Positions 7,659 through 16,461 of a DNA stretch of 64,000 nt are shown here, piece by piece (the first letter of the stretch is position 1; each line of letters starts with the position of its first letter). The stretch comes from Oceanimonas baumannii. Its GTDB lineage: Bacteria; Pseudomonadota; Gammaproteobacteria; Enterobacterales; Aeromonadaceae. A program made the translations under genes and the position numbers. The notes beneath the pieces were generated by a model. The model was not told where the DNA came from and did not search any database. It was given only the letters and a program-made list of their open reading frames with translations. The stretch covers positions 62,001-126,000 of the forward strand of contig NZ_NQJF01000002.1 in assembly GCF_002245495.1 (NCBI RefSeq). The letters run 5' to 3'.

Positions 7659-8348
7659 ATGCGCAAAGTAACCACGAGCGTGACATTGTTGCTGCTTTTG
7701 GGGGTAATTTGCCGGGAAGTGCCGCTTTCTTACGGTGCGGGCGGCGTCAGTGCCGATTTTACCCGTCTGCATCATCTGATGGAGCGCCGCTACGGACGTG
7801 ACCGTGTTGAGGTATCCCGGGACTGGGAGCGGATGCTGAGTGAGGCTGGCACGCTGCCGGAGCAGGCCCGGTTGCAGCAGGTTAACCGTTTTTTTCATCG
7901 ACACCTCAGTTACCAGCTGGATCAGTCTTTATGGGGTAAAGAAGATTATTGGGCCACACCGCTGGAAACATTGGGGCGGGGCCTGGGTGACTGTGAAGAT
8001 TATGCCATCGCTCAATATATCAGTTTACGTATGGCCGGGATTGATGATGATCGCCTGCGGTTAATTTATGTCCGGGCGAAAATTGGCGGCCCTCGCAGTT
8101 CTATTTCTCAGGCCCATATGGTTCTCGGTTATTACGCCACCCCGTCTTCGGACCCTTTGCTGCTGGACAGTCTGACATCCGACATCCTGCCGGGTTCGCA
8201 ACGCCCTGATTTGACCCCCGTTTTTAGTTTCAACAGCCAGGGGCTATGGACTCCGGGGGCGACGGCATCGGCTGCCAATCCGGTTGACCGGCTATCACGC
8301 TGGAGGCTGGTACTGGAAAAAATTCGACAGGAAGGAGTGAGTTGGTGA
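7659..8348 (+). CDS. lapG: LapG-type periplasmic cysteine protease
   Basis: A transglutaminase-like cysteine protease that cuts the N-terminal retention module of LapA-type adhesins and releases them from the cell. After a signal-like hydrophobic N-terminus (VTLLLLLGVI) comes the BTLCP domain. The catalytic Cys is in GLGDCEDYA, the His in QAHMVLGYY and the Asp in LLLDSLTSD. A WGKEDYWATP block typical of LapG precedes the Cys. The start at 7659 has a GAGGA box nine bases upstream; ATG 7650 and TTG 7641 are alternatives. It is followed after 40 bases by lapD, the usual gene pair. Its likely target here is the giant protein encoded at 16462, which has a fitting Ala-Ala-Gly site. Confidence 0.92.
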   Translation: MRKVTTSVTLLLLLGVICREVPLSYGAGGVSADFTRLHHLMERRYGRDRVEVSRDWERMLSEAGTLPEQARLQQVNRFFHRHLSYQLDQSLWGKEDYWATPLETLGRGLGDCEDYAIAQYISLRMAGIDDDRLRLIYVRAKIGGPRSSISQAHMVLGYYATPSSDPLLLDSLTSDILPGSQRPDLTPVFSFNSQGLWTPGATASAANPVDRLSRWRLVLEKIRQEGVSW

Positions 8349-8388
8349 AACGCATCATATCCGTTCAGGTTCACAGGGAGAATGTGCC

Positions 8389-10314
8389 ATGTCTCTGAAC
8401 AAACAGCTATGGCTGGCGATTGCGGTACTGATGATGCTGGCATTTATCAGCAGCTTTACCATCAGTACTTTGAGCGCACGCAATTATTATCAGGAACAGT
8501 TGCAGCAGAAAAATATCGACAACGCCAATTCACTGGCGCTGACCTTATCCCAGGTGGAAAAAGATGAGGTTACCGTTGAGTTGTTGGTAGCGGCTCAGTT
8601 TGATACCGGCCATTACCGGCGTATTGAGCTGATCGCTCCTTCAGGTGGTGTGCTGCAGCGTAAAGTGTCTGCATTACAGGCGAAGCAGGATACCGTGCCA
8701 GACTGGTTTGTGAACCTGGCGGAATTATCGGTGCCAGCAGGCGTCGCGCAGGTACAGGATGGCTGGCATCAGTATGGCACCCTGTATGTAGAAAGCCAGA
8801 CTCAGGTGGCCTATGCCGCCTTGTGGCACACTACGTTACGTCTGACATGGTGGCTGCTGCTGGTTGCTTTGGCATGTGGTGCTTTGGGCAGCTGGCTGCT
8901 CAGGCAAATAACTCGTCCTCTGAAAGATGTGGTGAAACAGGCCGAAGCCATTGGCGGACGCCGTTTTATTATGTCAAGCGAGCCGCGCACTCTGGAGTTT
9001 AGCCGTCTGGTGCGGTCAATGAATCAGCTTTCCGGTCGTGTACGGGACATGCTGGAGAGTGAGTCCCGCCGGCTGGAAGCGCTGCGCTATCAGCATCAGC
9101 ATGATGCTGTTACCGGGTTGGCCAACCGCGATACCATTAACGGCCAGCTGGATGCTCTGCTGAGTGAAGATGATGGTCATCATGCGATCATTCTGGTGCG
9201 TATTTCTGAGCTTGCATCCATTAACCGGACCCTGGGACGTGAGCAGACGGATAGGTTATTAACGGAGTTTGCCCGGCTCTTACAGGAATGGCCGGCATCG
9301 GAGCAGGCCATGTTTGCTGATGTTCGTGTGGGCAGACTGAATGGCAGTGATTTTTTGCTGCTGCTTACGGATACGGAAGAGCTTGCCTCTCTGAGTGTCT
9401 CTCTTAACCAGCGCCTGCAGAACTGGAGCCAGGGCTGGCTTAAGGCTCAGCCGGTATTACCCCAGGGGGCTTGTTACTTCCTTGCGGGTGAAAGTCGAGG
9501 GGAGGTGATGAGCCGGGTTGATGGTCTGCTGGCTGCAGCTGAGCAACGGGGCATCACCTGTGTTGAAGCCAGAGAAGCGGTGACAGCGAACAGCCACCGG
9601 AGTGAAGGGGAGTGGCGTCAGCTATTAACTCAGGCCATGGCAGCAAACGCCGTAACCTCGGTGCGTTTTCCGGTGTTGCAGCTGGCTGGTGATGTGCAGT
9701 TACATGAAGAGGCCATGATGCGCCTGCACTGGCAGGGGAACACCTGGCGTGCCGGGGACATTATGCCCTGGGCCCGGCGCATGGGAATGATGCCGGAATT
9801 TGATGTTGCTATGGTCGAGCATGTCATTCATGCCCTGCATGAAAAGGCTGAACCGGTTGCGCTGAATCTGTCGATGGAAACCTTGCGCCAGGCTGCGAGC
9901 CGGCAGCGCCTGATCTCCTTGCTGAGTGAAGCTGGCGAGCTTGCCTCACTGCTTTGGCTGGAGTTTTCTGAACGGCATGTTATTGCTGATCTTGAGTTGT
10001 TCAGGGCGTTTTGTATTGAAGTGAAACCATCAGGCTGTCACCTGGGCATGGAGCGGGCCGGACGTGACTTCGCCAGAATTGCTCATCTTGAGGAGCTGGG
10101 GCTGGATTACCTGAAGGTGGATGGTTCTTTGTTCATCGGGCTTGATAGCAATGACGGTAATCAGGGCTTCTTGAGAGGCCTGTGCAGTTTGGGGCACTCC
10201 ATTGGCCTGTGCATGATTGCAGATGGCGTGCAACAGGCAGAACAACGCGAGTTGTTGATGGCTTTGGGATTTGACGCTGCGGGGGGCCCGGGGATCAGGC
10301 CGGAGAAAAAATAG
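8389..10314 (+). CDS. lapD: LapD-type c-di-GMP receptor (degenerate GGDEF/EAL)
   Basis: A 641-residue inner-membrane protein. It has a membrane span at about residues 7-28, a periplasmic LapD/MoxY-type domain, and a second span near 147-168 (LTWWLLLVALACGALGSWLL). A HAMP segment, a GGDEF-like domain and an EAL-like domain follow. The GGDEF active site is replaced (RLNGSDF), so no cyclase activity is expected. The EAL domain begins with EEAMMRLHW and is probably a binding domain only. In the Pseudomonas system, LapD holds LapG inactive in the periplasm when c-di-GMP is bound. The lapG-lapD order here supports the same role. The diguanylate cyclase at 35591 is one possible source of the signal. 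Confidence 0.92.
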   Translation: MSLNKQLWLAIAVLMMLAFISSFTISTLSARNYYQEQLQQKNIDNANSLALTLSQVEKDEVTVELLVAAQFDTGHYRRIELIAPSGGVLQRKVSALQAKQDTVPDWFVNLAELSVPAGVAQVQDGWHQYGTLYVESQTQVAYAALWHTTLRLTWWLLLVALACGALGSWLLRQITRPLKDVVKQAEAIGGRRFIMSSEPRTLEFSRLVRSMNQLSGRVRDMLESESRRLEALRYQHQHDAVTGLANRDTINGQLDALLSEDDGHHAIILVRISELASINRTLGREQTDRLLTEFARLLQEWPASEQAMFADVRVGRLNGSDFLLLLTDTEELASLSVSLNQRLQNWSQGWLKAQPVLPQGACYFLAGESRGEVMSRVDGLLAAAEQRGITCVEAREAVTANSHRSEGEWRQLLTQAMAANAVTSVRFPVLQLAGDVQLHEEAMMRLHWQGNTWRAGDIMPWARRMGMMPEFDVAMVEHVIHALHEKAEPVALNLSMETLRQAASRQRLISLLSEAGELASLLWLEFSERHVIADLELFRAFCIEVKPSGCHLGMERAGRDFARIAHLEELGLDYLKVDGSLFIGLDSNDGNQGFLRGLCSLGHSIGLCMIADGVQQAEQRELLMALGFDAAGGPGIRPEKK

Positions 10315-10323
10315 CGCTGTTTT

Positions 10324-10677
10324 TCAGATCATGGGGATTTGCTCGTCGTCTGCATCATTGTCGCCGAGCAGGTCCAGCCTGCATTGGGTTCTCAGGCTCT
10401 GGCGGGCCAGCAGTTTTTGCTGAGCCATGGCCGGCAGCTCGGTGAACTGGATCAGTTTTTTATCGATAAGCAGATCGATCAGATCTTCCAGTACCCGCGA
10501 CATGGCCAGATCTGATTCACGGAGTGGATCGAGCTCCGGCAGCGGATGTTGCTGTTCCACTCCGATAAACTTGGCCAGTTCTGGCGAGCTGCCGGAAATG
10601 GGTTCATTGATATCCGGTGTTTTTTCAAGGCTCGCAGCACATATGCTGCCGGTGGTATCTCGCTTTACAAACATCAT
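10324..10677 (-). CDS. conserved small protein, 'tryptophan synthase subunit beta-like' family
   Basis: A 117-residue acidic cytosolic protein. It resembles short Pseudomonas proteins mislabelled as tryptophan synthase beta subunit: an N-terminal MFVKRD, then ELAKFIG, a central SDLAMSRVLEDLIDLLIDKKLIQFTELP helix region and AQQKLLARQSLR. No enzymatic motif is present and the function is unknown. The ATG at 10677 overlaps the LuxR-type gene's stop as TGATG, so it is the last gene of the secretion operon. A GTG at 10680 and an ATG at 10674 are alternative starts. It ends convergently with lapD, ten bases away. Confidence 0.75.
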   Translation of the reverse strand: MMFVKRDTTGSICAASLEKTPDINEPISGSSPELAKFIGVEQQHPLPELDPLRESDLAMSRVLEDLIDLLIDKKLIQFTELPAMAQQKLLARQSLRTQCRLDLLGDNDADDEQIPMI

Positions 10678-11300
10678 CACAGCTCCTGTTCACGTGCCAG
10701 CAACATCAGGTGCATGCGATCCCGGGCACCCAGTTTTTCAAATACCGAGCTCAGGTGAGCTTTAACGGTTCGTTCGGTAATATTGAGTTCCAGAGCAATA
10801 CGTTTGTTACTGCCGCCTTTCAGCACTTCATGAACGACCTCGCGCTCCCGGCCGGTGAGACGGTCAAGAACTCCGCTAGCGGTTGATGTCTCCTTATTAA
10901 CAGAAGCGTTTTTTTCCATGATGGGAGACAGGAGGCCAATCATGTGGGTGACAAGTTCAGCCGGCAGCCACATGCCGCCGGCGCTGATGGTCTGCGCCGC
11001 CTGGGAAAGAATGTGATGACTCGATAAGGCTTCCAGGTAGCCCCTTGCTCCGGCGGTGAGCGCCAGCCTCAGCTCGTCCATCTGTGGCTGGCGAGTCAGG
11101 GCTACCACTGTATGTCCTTGTGCTGTCAGGTGCTTAACTTGTGCTTCCCAGTCGGGGATACCGGTCAGAATCCAGAACAGCCCGGGTTGTACAAAAGGCT
11201 CTGCGAGCAGATCAATATCTACAATCGTGGCGTCGGGAAAGGCCTGGCACCAGCGCGGGCTGTAAAACCCTTTTTCGGTTATAAACACTGCATGTTTCAT
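10677..11300 (-). CDS. LuxR-type regulator with pseudo-receiver domain
   Basis: A 207-residue regulator: a receiver-like domain (about 1-125) and a C-terminal LuxR/NarL helix-turn-helix (LTGREREVVHEVLKGGSNKRIALELNI...VKAHLSSVFEKLG, about 147-200). The expected phospho-acceptor Asp after strand 3 is missing (WILTGIPDW) and the conserved Lys is Glu (GYLEAL). It is therefore unlikely to be switched by ordinary aspartate phosphorylation. Its ATG overlaps the stop of the HlyD-like gene, so it is expressed together with the secretion system, like similar regulators beside lap genes in Pseudomonas. Its targets are unknown; the adhesin and secretion promoters at 16227-16461 are natural candidates. 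Confidence 0.8.
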   Translation of the reverse strand: MKHAVFITEKGFYSPRWCQAFPDATIVDIDLLAEPFVQPGLFWILTGIPDWEAQVKHLTAQGHTVVALTRQPQMDELRLALTAGARGYLEALSSHHILSQAAQTISAGGMWLPAELVTHMIGLLSPIMEKNASVNKETSTASGVLDRLTGREREVVHEVLKGGSNKRIALELNITERTVKAHLSSVFEKLGARDRMHLMLLAREQEL

Positions 11301-12616
11301 CGTTCTGTCATCGCTTTTGAAGTGGCTCGAAGTACAGGTTTAAGCAGGTATTCCAGTACGGTTTTTTTTCCGGTCAGAATATCGACCTCGGTGATCATGC
11401 CCGGGATAATGGCCAGATCGCTGGCAAGGCCGGCACGTTGGGTGGCCAGGCGTACCAGGTAGTGGCTGTCACCCTTGTCGTCTTTAATGGTATCGGCACT
11501 GATGTGTCTGACCTCGGCGTCCAGCCCTCCGTAAATCGCGAAGTCATAAGCAGTGAATTTGATCATGGCACTTTGCCCGGGACGAATGAAGGCGATGTCC
11601 TTCGGCTGAATTTTGGCTTCAATGATCAGTTCATCATCCAGCGGGATCAGTTCCAGTACTTCCCGTCCCGGAGATACAACTCCGCCAACGGTATTAGCAA
11701 ACAGACGCTGTACTGTGCCTCGTACCGGTGCCCGTATTTCGGTTTGCTGCACCCGGTCTTCCAGCGCAGACTCGGCCTCACCGAGGGCATCGAGTCTGGC
11801 CTTGGCGGCCAGGTAGTCGCGACGCCACTGATTGGTCACGTTGAGTTCTACTTCTCTGAGTTTGTTCTGGGCTTCTTCAATGGCAGCCTTACTACGGCTG
11901 ATGGATGCACGAGCCCGTTCGGCTTCCCCACGAGAGCGGCTGATTTCCCGTTGTATACGCAGAATATCGACATCGGAAACCGCACCCAATTCGAGTAAAG
12001 GGCGGGTTACTTTTAGTTCTTGCTGACTAAGTGCCAGCGAGTGGGTGTGTTGCTTCAGCTCGGCTTGCGCTTCAACCAGATCCTGCTGGCGCTGGCTGAG
12101 CTGATGATTATAAATGGCAATCTGCTCTTGCAGCTCTTCCTGGCTGGCACGGTACAGACGCAGCTCCCGACTGATCAGATCGGGCGCCTGCTGATGCAAC
12201 TCCTCGGCAAACTCCGGTTCGGTCTGATCGATCAGGGCCTGTAAACGTGTTACCTCAGCACTGGCTGAAAGATACTGTACCTGGCTTTCGCGCAGGTTGG
12301 ATATTGAGCGGGTAGGGTCAATGCGTAAGAGTACTTCACCTGCTTCAACGGTCTGGCCTTCTTTCACCAGAATTTCCTGGACGATGCCCCCATCCAGTGA
12401 CTGCACTACCTGCAACTGTCGGGACGGAATAACACGGCCCTCACCACGAGTGACTTCATCAAGGGAAGCAAACGCAGACCAGATGATCAAAGCAACCAAT
12501 ATCGCTCCCATGGAGTACAGCAGAGCCCGCGTACGAACCGGTTCCTGCTGAAGGCGGGCCCACTGGGCGTCCAGTGCCCAGTTTTTACTGACATGAGGCT
12601 CTCTGTCGGGGGTCAT
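11297..12616 (-). CDS. lapC: type I secretion periplasmic adaptor (HlyD/LapC family)
   Basis: A 439-residue membrane fusion protein. It has a short cytosolic N-terminus, one membrane span (ALLYSMGAILVALIIWSAFA, about 33-52) and a biotinyl-lipoyl half (GRVIPSRQLQVVQSLDGGIVQEILVKEGQTVEAGEVLLRIDP). Long coiled-coil helices (about 100-280) come next, then the second lipoyl half (IRAPVRGTVQRLF) and a beta-barrel end (LVRLATQ...IPGMITEVDILTGKKTVLEYLLKP). This is the standard HlyD layout and length. It bridges the ABC exporter to the outer-membrane channel. Its first bases overlap the ABC gene's stop. Confidence 0.92.
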   Translation of the reverse strand: MTPDREPHVSKNWALDAQWARLQQEPVRTRALLYSMGAILVALIIWSAFASLDEVTRGEGRVIPSRQLQVVQSLDGGIVQEILVKEGQTVEAGEVLLRIDPTRSISNLRESQVQYLSASAEVTRLQALIDQTEPEFAEELHQQAPDLISRELRLYRASQEELQEQIAIYNHQLSQRQQDLVEAQAELKQHTHSLALSQQELKVTRPLLELGAVSDVDILRIQREISRSRGEAERARASISRSKAAIEEAQNKLREVELNVTNQWRRDYLAAKARLDALGEAESALEDRVQQTEIRAPVRGTVQRLFANTVGGVVSPGREVLELIPLDDELIIEAKIQPKDIAFIRPGQSAMIKFTAYDFAIYGGLDAEVRHISADTIKDDKGDSHYLVRLATQRAGLASDLAIIPGMITEVDILTGKKTVLEYLLKPVLRATSKAMTER

Positions 12617-14754
12617 GCTGCACTCCCTATTTTGCCTTGTCTGAGCGCTTCCAATACTTCTTCTTTGGGGCCATTGGCAACCAGCTGGCCATTATCTACC
12701 ACGATAATACGATCAACCAGAGACAGTAGTGCGCTGCGATGAGTGACCAGCACCAATGTTCTGCCATGAGAGCTGTGCTGAAGGCTGTGCTTTATTTGCT
12801 GTTCGTTGCGTTGATCCAGCGAGCCGGTGGGTTCATCAAGTAACAGAATGGGAGATTCCTTGATAAGGGCTCTGGCAATGGCAACCGACTGACGCTGTCC
12901 GCCGGACAACAGCTCTCCACGTTCACCTACCTGCATATCAAAGCCTGACGGGTGAGTATCAACAAAGTCGGCCAGGCCGCTTTGATTGGTTGCATGCACA
13001 ATGCGGGCATCATCAACCTGAGAGATACCCATAACCAGGTTGTCGCGCAGGGTACCGTAAAACAGCGAGACATCCTGGGGAACATAGCCCATGCCCCGGC
13101 GCAGTTCGGCCGGATCCAGCTGACGAATATCGACACCGTCAATCAGTATGGTGCCGGCGTCGGGCTCATAAAGACCTAATATCAGGCGTTCAACGGTACT
13201 TTTCCCTGAGCCGTTACGCCCCAGGATGGCAACGTGCTCACCCGCATTAATTTTAAAACTGATGTCGTTCAGCGCCTGCTTTTCCGCATTCGGGTAGCTA
13301 AAGCTGACCTGGCGAAATTCAATCTCTCCCCTCAGAATCGGACGGTTGAGCCGGTGACGCCCTTCGGGACGCTCGGTCGGGCTTGCCATAATCCGGTTTA
13401 ATGTATTCATGGCGGCGACCGCATGGTGATACTGAGACAGCAAGGAAGCGGCGTGGCCCACCGGGCCCATGGCTCTGGAAGATAACAGGTAGGCCGCGAT
13501 CAGTCCGCCTTGGGTGAGTTGACCTTCCCGGATCAGATAAACCCCGAGAATAATCAGGCTGACGGCCACTACGTGCTGTGTCCAGATAGCTCCGTTACTG
13601 ACGGACGAAGCCAGCAGACGCATACGTGCTGTAAGCTTGGAAAGAAATAAAACGGTACTTTCCCAGGTACCCTGCATTTTACTGGCGGCACCGGTGACCT
13701 TGATGGTTTCCAGGTTACTGAGGCATTCGACCAGGGTAGCGTTACGCATCGCGCTTGCCTGCATCATTTTTTCAGAAAGACGCTGCATGCGGCGCTGGGC
13801 AATAACGGCATAAATCAGCACGGCCAGCGCACCGATAATAATAGGAATAACCAGTAGCCAGTTGATCAGCGCAATAATAGCGCAGAATAGAAAAATAAAA
13901 GGCAGATCGACCAGGGCGACCAGCGTGACTGAGCCAATAAAACTGCGGATGGATTCAAAAGACTGCACGTTACTGGCGAAGGAGCCTGCTGAGGCGGGCC
14001 GCTCAGACAGTCTCATGCTGAGAATTTGTTCCATGATAGCTGCTGACAACCTGATGTCGGCCCGGTTTGCTCCCATATCCACAAACCAGCCGCGCATAAG
14101 GCGCAAGCCCAGGTCGGCACACAAGACGACGAACACGCCCGCAGCCAGTACCCATAAGGTGTGTGTGGCATGATTAGGAACAACACGATCATAGACGTTC
14201 ATCACAAACAGCGGCATGGTGACTGCCAGCAGATTTATCATGACAGCAGCAAAAATAATGTCACGATACAGCGCCCGGTTTTGCTTTATTACGCTCCAGA
14301 ACCAGTGCCCCCGGGCACGAAAACTGCCGCCGGAGGCTCGTTCATCAAAATGAAACTCCGGCTGAGCATAGATAAGGCTGCCAGAGTATTGCTGCGTGAT
14401 GGTATCGAGAGAAACAGTGACTTCAGCATCGGCCAGGTCAGGCCAGATGACCCGGGCGGTATTCTGTTCCTGATTAAGGCTGGTGACCACACAGGCACTG
14501 TTATTGTTCAGTAACAGTACGGCAGGAAGTAGCGATGCATTGATGTCGGACAGTTGATGATCTGATACCCGGCTGGTAAGACCTGCTCGCCGGGCGGCAC
14601 GGTGAAAAACCGATGGTGTCAGTATTCCATCAACCAGCGGTAATCCTGCCAGGGCGGCATCGCTGGTGAGTTTTCGCTCATGCAAGCGGCATAAAATAAG
14701 CAGGCAACCCAGCAAGGGGCCGCCTGGTTGTGTTTGGTGTATTGCTTGTGGCAT
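12613..14754 (-). CDS. lapB: type I secretion ABC permease/ATPase (LapB family)
   Basis: A 713-residue exporter. The N-terminal about 130 residues form a C39-like domain without the peptidase Cys-His pair, as in other LapB/HlyB-type transporters where it only binds substrate. About six membrane spans follow (roughly 160-440). The nucleotide-binding domain has Walker A LGRNGSGKST, the signature LLSGGQRQ, Walker B ILLLDEPTG and switch His VTHRS. It exports a large unfolded protein from cytosol to exterior in one step together with the adaptor and TolC-like gene beside it. The expected cargo is the acidic retention-module protein at 16462. Confidence 0.93.
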   Translation of the reverse strand: MPQAIHQTQPGGPLLGCLLILCRLHERKLTSDAALAGLPLVDGILTPSVFHRAARRAGLTSRVSDHQLSDINASLLPAVLLLNNNSACVVTSLNQEQNTARVIWPDLADAEVTVSLDTITQQYSGSLIYAQPEFHFDERASGGSFRARGHWFWSVIKQNRALYRDIIFAAVMINLLAVTMPLFVMNVYDRVVPNHATHTLWVLAAGVFVVLCADLGLRLMRGWFVDMGANRADIRLSAAIMEQILSMRLSERPASAGSFASNVQSFESIRSFIGSVTLVALVDLPFIFLFCAIIALINWLLVIPIIIGALAVLIYAVIAQRRMQRLSEKMMQASAMRNATLVECLSNLETIKVTGAASKMQGTWESTVLFLSKLTARMRLLASSVSNGAIWTQHVVAVSLIILGVYLIREGQLTQGGLIAAYLLSSRAMGPVGHAASLLSQYHHAVAAMNTLNRIMASPTERPEGRHRLNRPILRGEIEFRQVSFSYPNAEKQALNDISFKINAGEHVAILGRNGSGKSTVERLILGLYEPDAGTILIDGVDIRQLDPAELRRGMGYVPQDVSLFYGTLRDNLVMGISQVDDARIVHATNQSGLADFVDTHPSGFDMQVGERGELLSGGQRQSVAIARALIKESPILLLDEPTGSLDQRNEQQIKHSLQHSSHGRTLVLVTHRSALLSLVDRIIVVDNGQLVANGPKEEVLEALRQGKIGSAA

Positions 14755-14819
14755 CTATATTTCCGTTTATTCCCCGGCAGCGTTGCCACCGGGGCTGTGA
14801 TAAGCGGTCAGCCAGAATA

Positions 14820-16226
14820 TTATCTCAGAAAGACGGGCCGTTTTGCGAGAGAGCCGATTTCTTCAGCCGGGCAGGCAGAGTCCACATCCACGGTGATGGG
14901 CTCTGCACCAAGGTCGCTTAGAGAAGGCAAATCTTCTTTGACCACATTCAGTGCCGGCAACAGTTGCCCCATGGCCGTCAGTGTTCTGGCGATGGCGGTG
15001 CCCCTGTCATAGGCTGCATTGGTATAGGCCCGACTGGCCTGGAAATATTCATTTTGAGCATCCAGTACATCCAGGAGGGTCCGTTCGCTGATGTTAAACT
15101 GACCCTGATACGCCGCCCGGACACGATCGGAAGACAACCTGTGCTGATTGAGGATCGGGAGCTGTTGATCGAGTTTCTGAACATCATTGTATGCAATTTG
15201 CAGAGTCTGTCGCATGTCTACGCAGGCTTTATTACGCTGATCTCTGGCTCTGTCCGCTTCTTCATAGGCTTTGTTGACACTGGCTTGATCGCGTCCACCG
15301 CGGTAAAGGTTGTAACGGATATCAAGGCCTATGCGACCTTCATTACGGCGTTCATCTACCTGACTATCTACATAATCCTGGGTGCCGTATCTTGCATTCA
15401 GGTTAAGCTCAGGGTGGAAAGCTGCTTTTTGACTTTCAACTGCGGCTTCCTGGGCATTGATATTGCGCAGGGCTGCATGAAAATCAGGGTTACCCTGATA
15501 GGCCAGTCGCATGGCATCTTGCAGGGTAAGCGGAAGTTCACTGTTATTGAGCTCCAGAGCTGTCAGATCTGCTGGCGGCAATTCACCGACGATGCGCAGA
15601 TAACGGGCGGTGACATCATGAAGGTTGCTCATTTCTGTTAATACATTGGATTCGGCAAGAGAAACACGTCCGCTTACCTGTTCCAGATCCGCTCTGCGTG
15701 CTACTCCTGCACGGGCACTGATTTCTATCTGTTTATATACGTCAACATGATTGGCCAGGTTTTCTTCAGCCAAGCGAACCAGTTCGCGATAGCGCATGAC
15801 ATCCTGATAAGCTCTCAGGGTCGACAGGGCGGTATCGTCCAGAACACTTCTCAGTTCAAAATAGCGAACCAGCTGGGCATTCTCAAAACGTGTTACATCG
15901 TTTGACGTTTTAAATCCGTCATAAACCATCTGAACCAGAGAAATTTCGGCTGCACTGCCCGTAAAATCTTTGGGATTTGTGTAATTACGCCACTCTTTAC
16001 CATAGCCGGCGGTTACATCGACAGTCGGGAGATACCCGCCTTTGGCAAAATCAATATCATACGCGGCCGCATTAAAAGTGCGCCAGCTTGCCTGAACTTC
16101 AGGATTGGTTGAAATGGCTTTTTCTACAACACCAGCCGCGTTATTGGCTGTCCCCTGGGCGTTAACGGCAGAAGTCAGGACACACAGGCTGGCGAGCAAG
16201 ATTGAACGTGGCTTTGATAATTGCAT
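14820..16226 (-). CDS. lapE: TolC-family outer membrane channel (LapE family)
   Basis: A 468-residue outer-membrane efflux protein with a signal peptide (up to ALA/QGTA region near residue 25) and two repeats of the TolC fold. Recognisable parts are VEKAISTNPEVQASWRTFNAAAYDIDFAKGGYLPTVD-type helices, GYGKEWRN, LVQMVYDGFKT, and in the second half MRLAYQGNPDFHAA and YNLYRGGRDQA. A short Cys-containing end (DSACPAEEIGSLAKRP) is unusual. It heads the minus-strand operon lapE-lapB-lapC-luxR-small gene and is divergent from the giant-protein gene, sharing the 235-base region with it. Confidence 0.92.
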   Translation of the reverse strand: MQLSKPRSILLASLCVLTSAVNAQGTANNAAGVVEKAISTNPEVQASWRTFNAAAYDIDFAKGGYLPTVDVTAGYGKEWRNYTNPKDFTGSAAEISLVQMVYDGFKTSNDVTRFENAQLVRYFELRSVLDDTALSTLRAYQDVMRYRELVRLAEENLANHVDVYKQIEISARAGVARRADLEQVSGRVSLAESNVLTEMSNLHDVTARYLRIVGELPPADLTALELNNSELPLTLQDAMRLAYQGNPDFHAALRNINAQEAAVESQKAAFHPELNLNARYGTQDYVDSQVDERRNEGRIGLDIRYNLYRGGRDQASVNKAYEEADRARDQRNKACVDMRQTLQIAYNDVQKLDQQLPILNQHRLSSDRVRAAYQGQFNISERTLLDVLDAQNEYFQASRAYTNAAYDRGTAIARTLTAMGQLLPALNVVKEDLPSLSDLGAEPITVDVDSACPAEEIGSLAKRPVFLR

Positions 16227-16461
16227 GGTCGGTGGCTTAGTCCATTGAAGCGGTACTGTAAGGAAATAACATGAACATATTCATTTTCATTACAGAATGT
16301 TAACCGGATTGGTTGAATGTTTTTCTTCATTTGAGGCTGATTTAATCATTACATACTAATACTTTGTATGAAAAGACATACTGTACCTCCGGACAATATT
16401 TTTATGACATCACTGTATTATTATGTAGCGATTATCACAATATTCAGAAGGTTGGCAAGGT
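16227..16461. promoter_or_regulatory. AT-rich divergent control region between lapE and the giant-protein gene
   Basis: The 235 bases between the two divergent starts are clearly AT-richer than the genes on either side and should hold both promoters. A CATAC(T-rich spacer)GTATG inverted repeat lies at about 16352-16370, with a related ACATAC copy at 16376. An AAGG element precedes the ATG at 16462. I cannot assign a regulator from sequence; the locus LuxR-type protein or a FleQ-like c-di-GMP-responsive factor are possibilities. Confidence 0.45.

Noticed and set aside
10324-10677. True tryptophan synthase beta subunit
   Set aside because: The product is 117 residues with no PLP lysine motif. 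Only the misleading database-style name of the family refers to tryptophan synthase.
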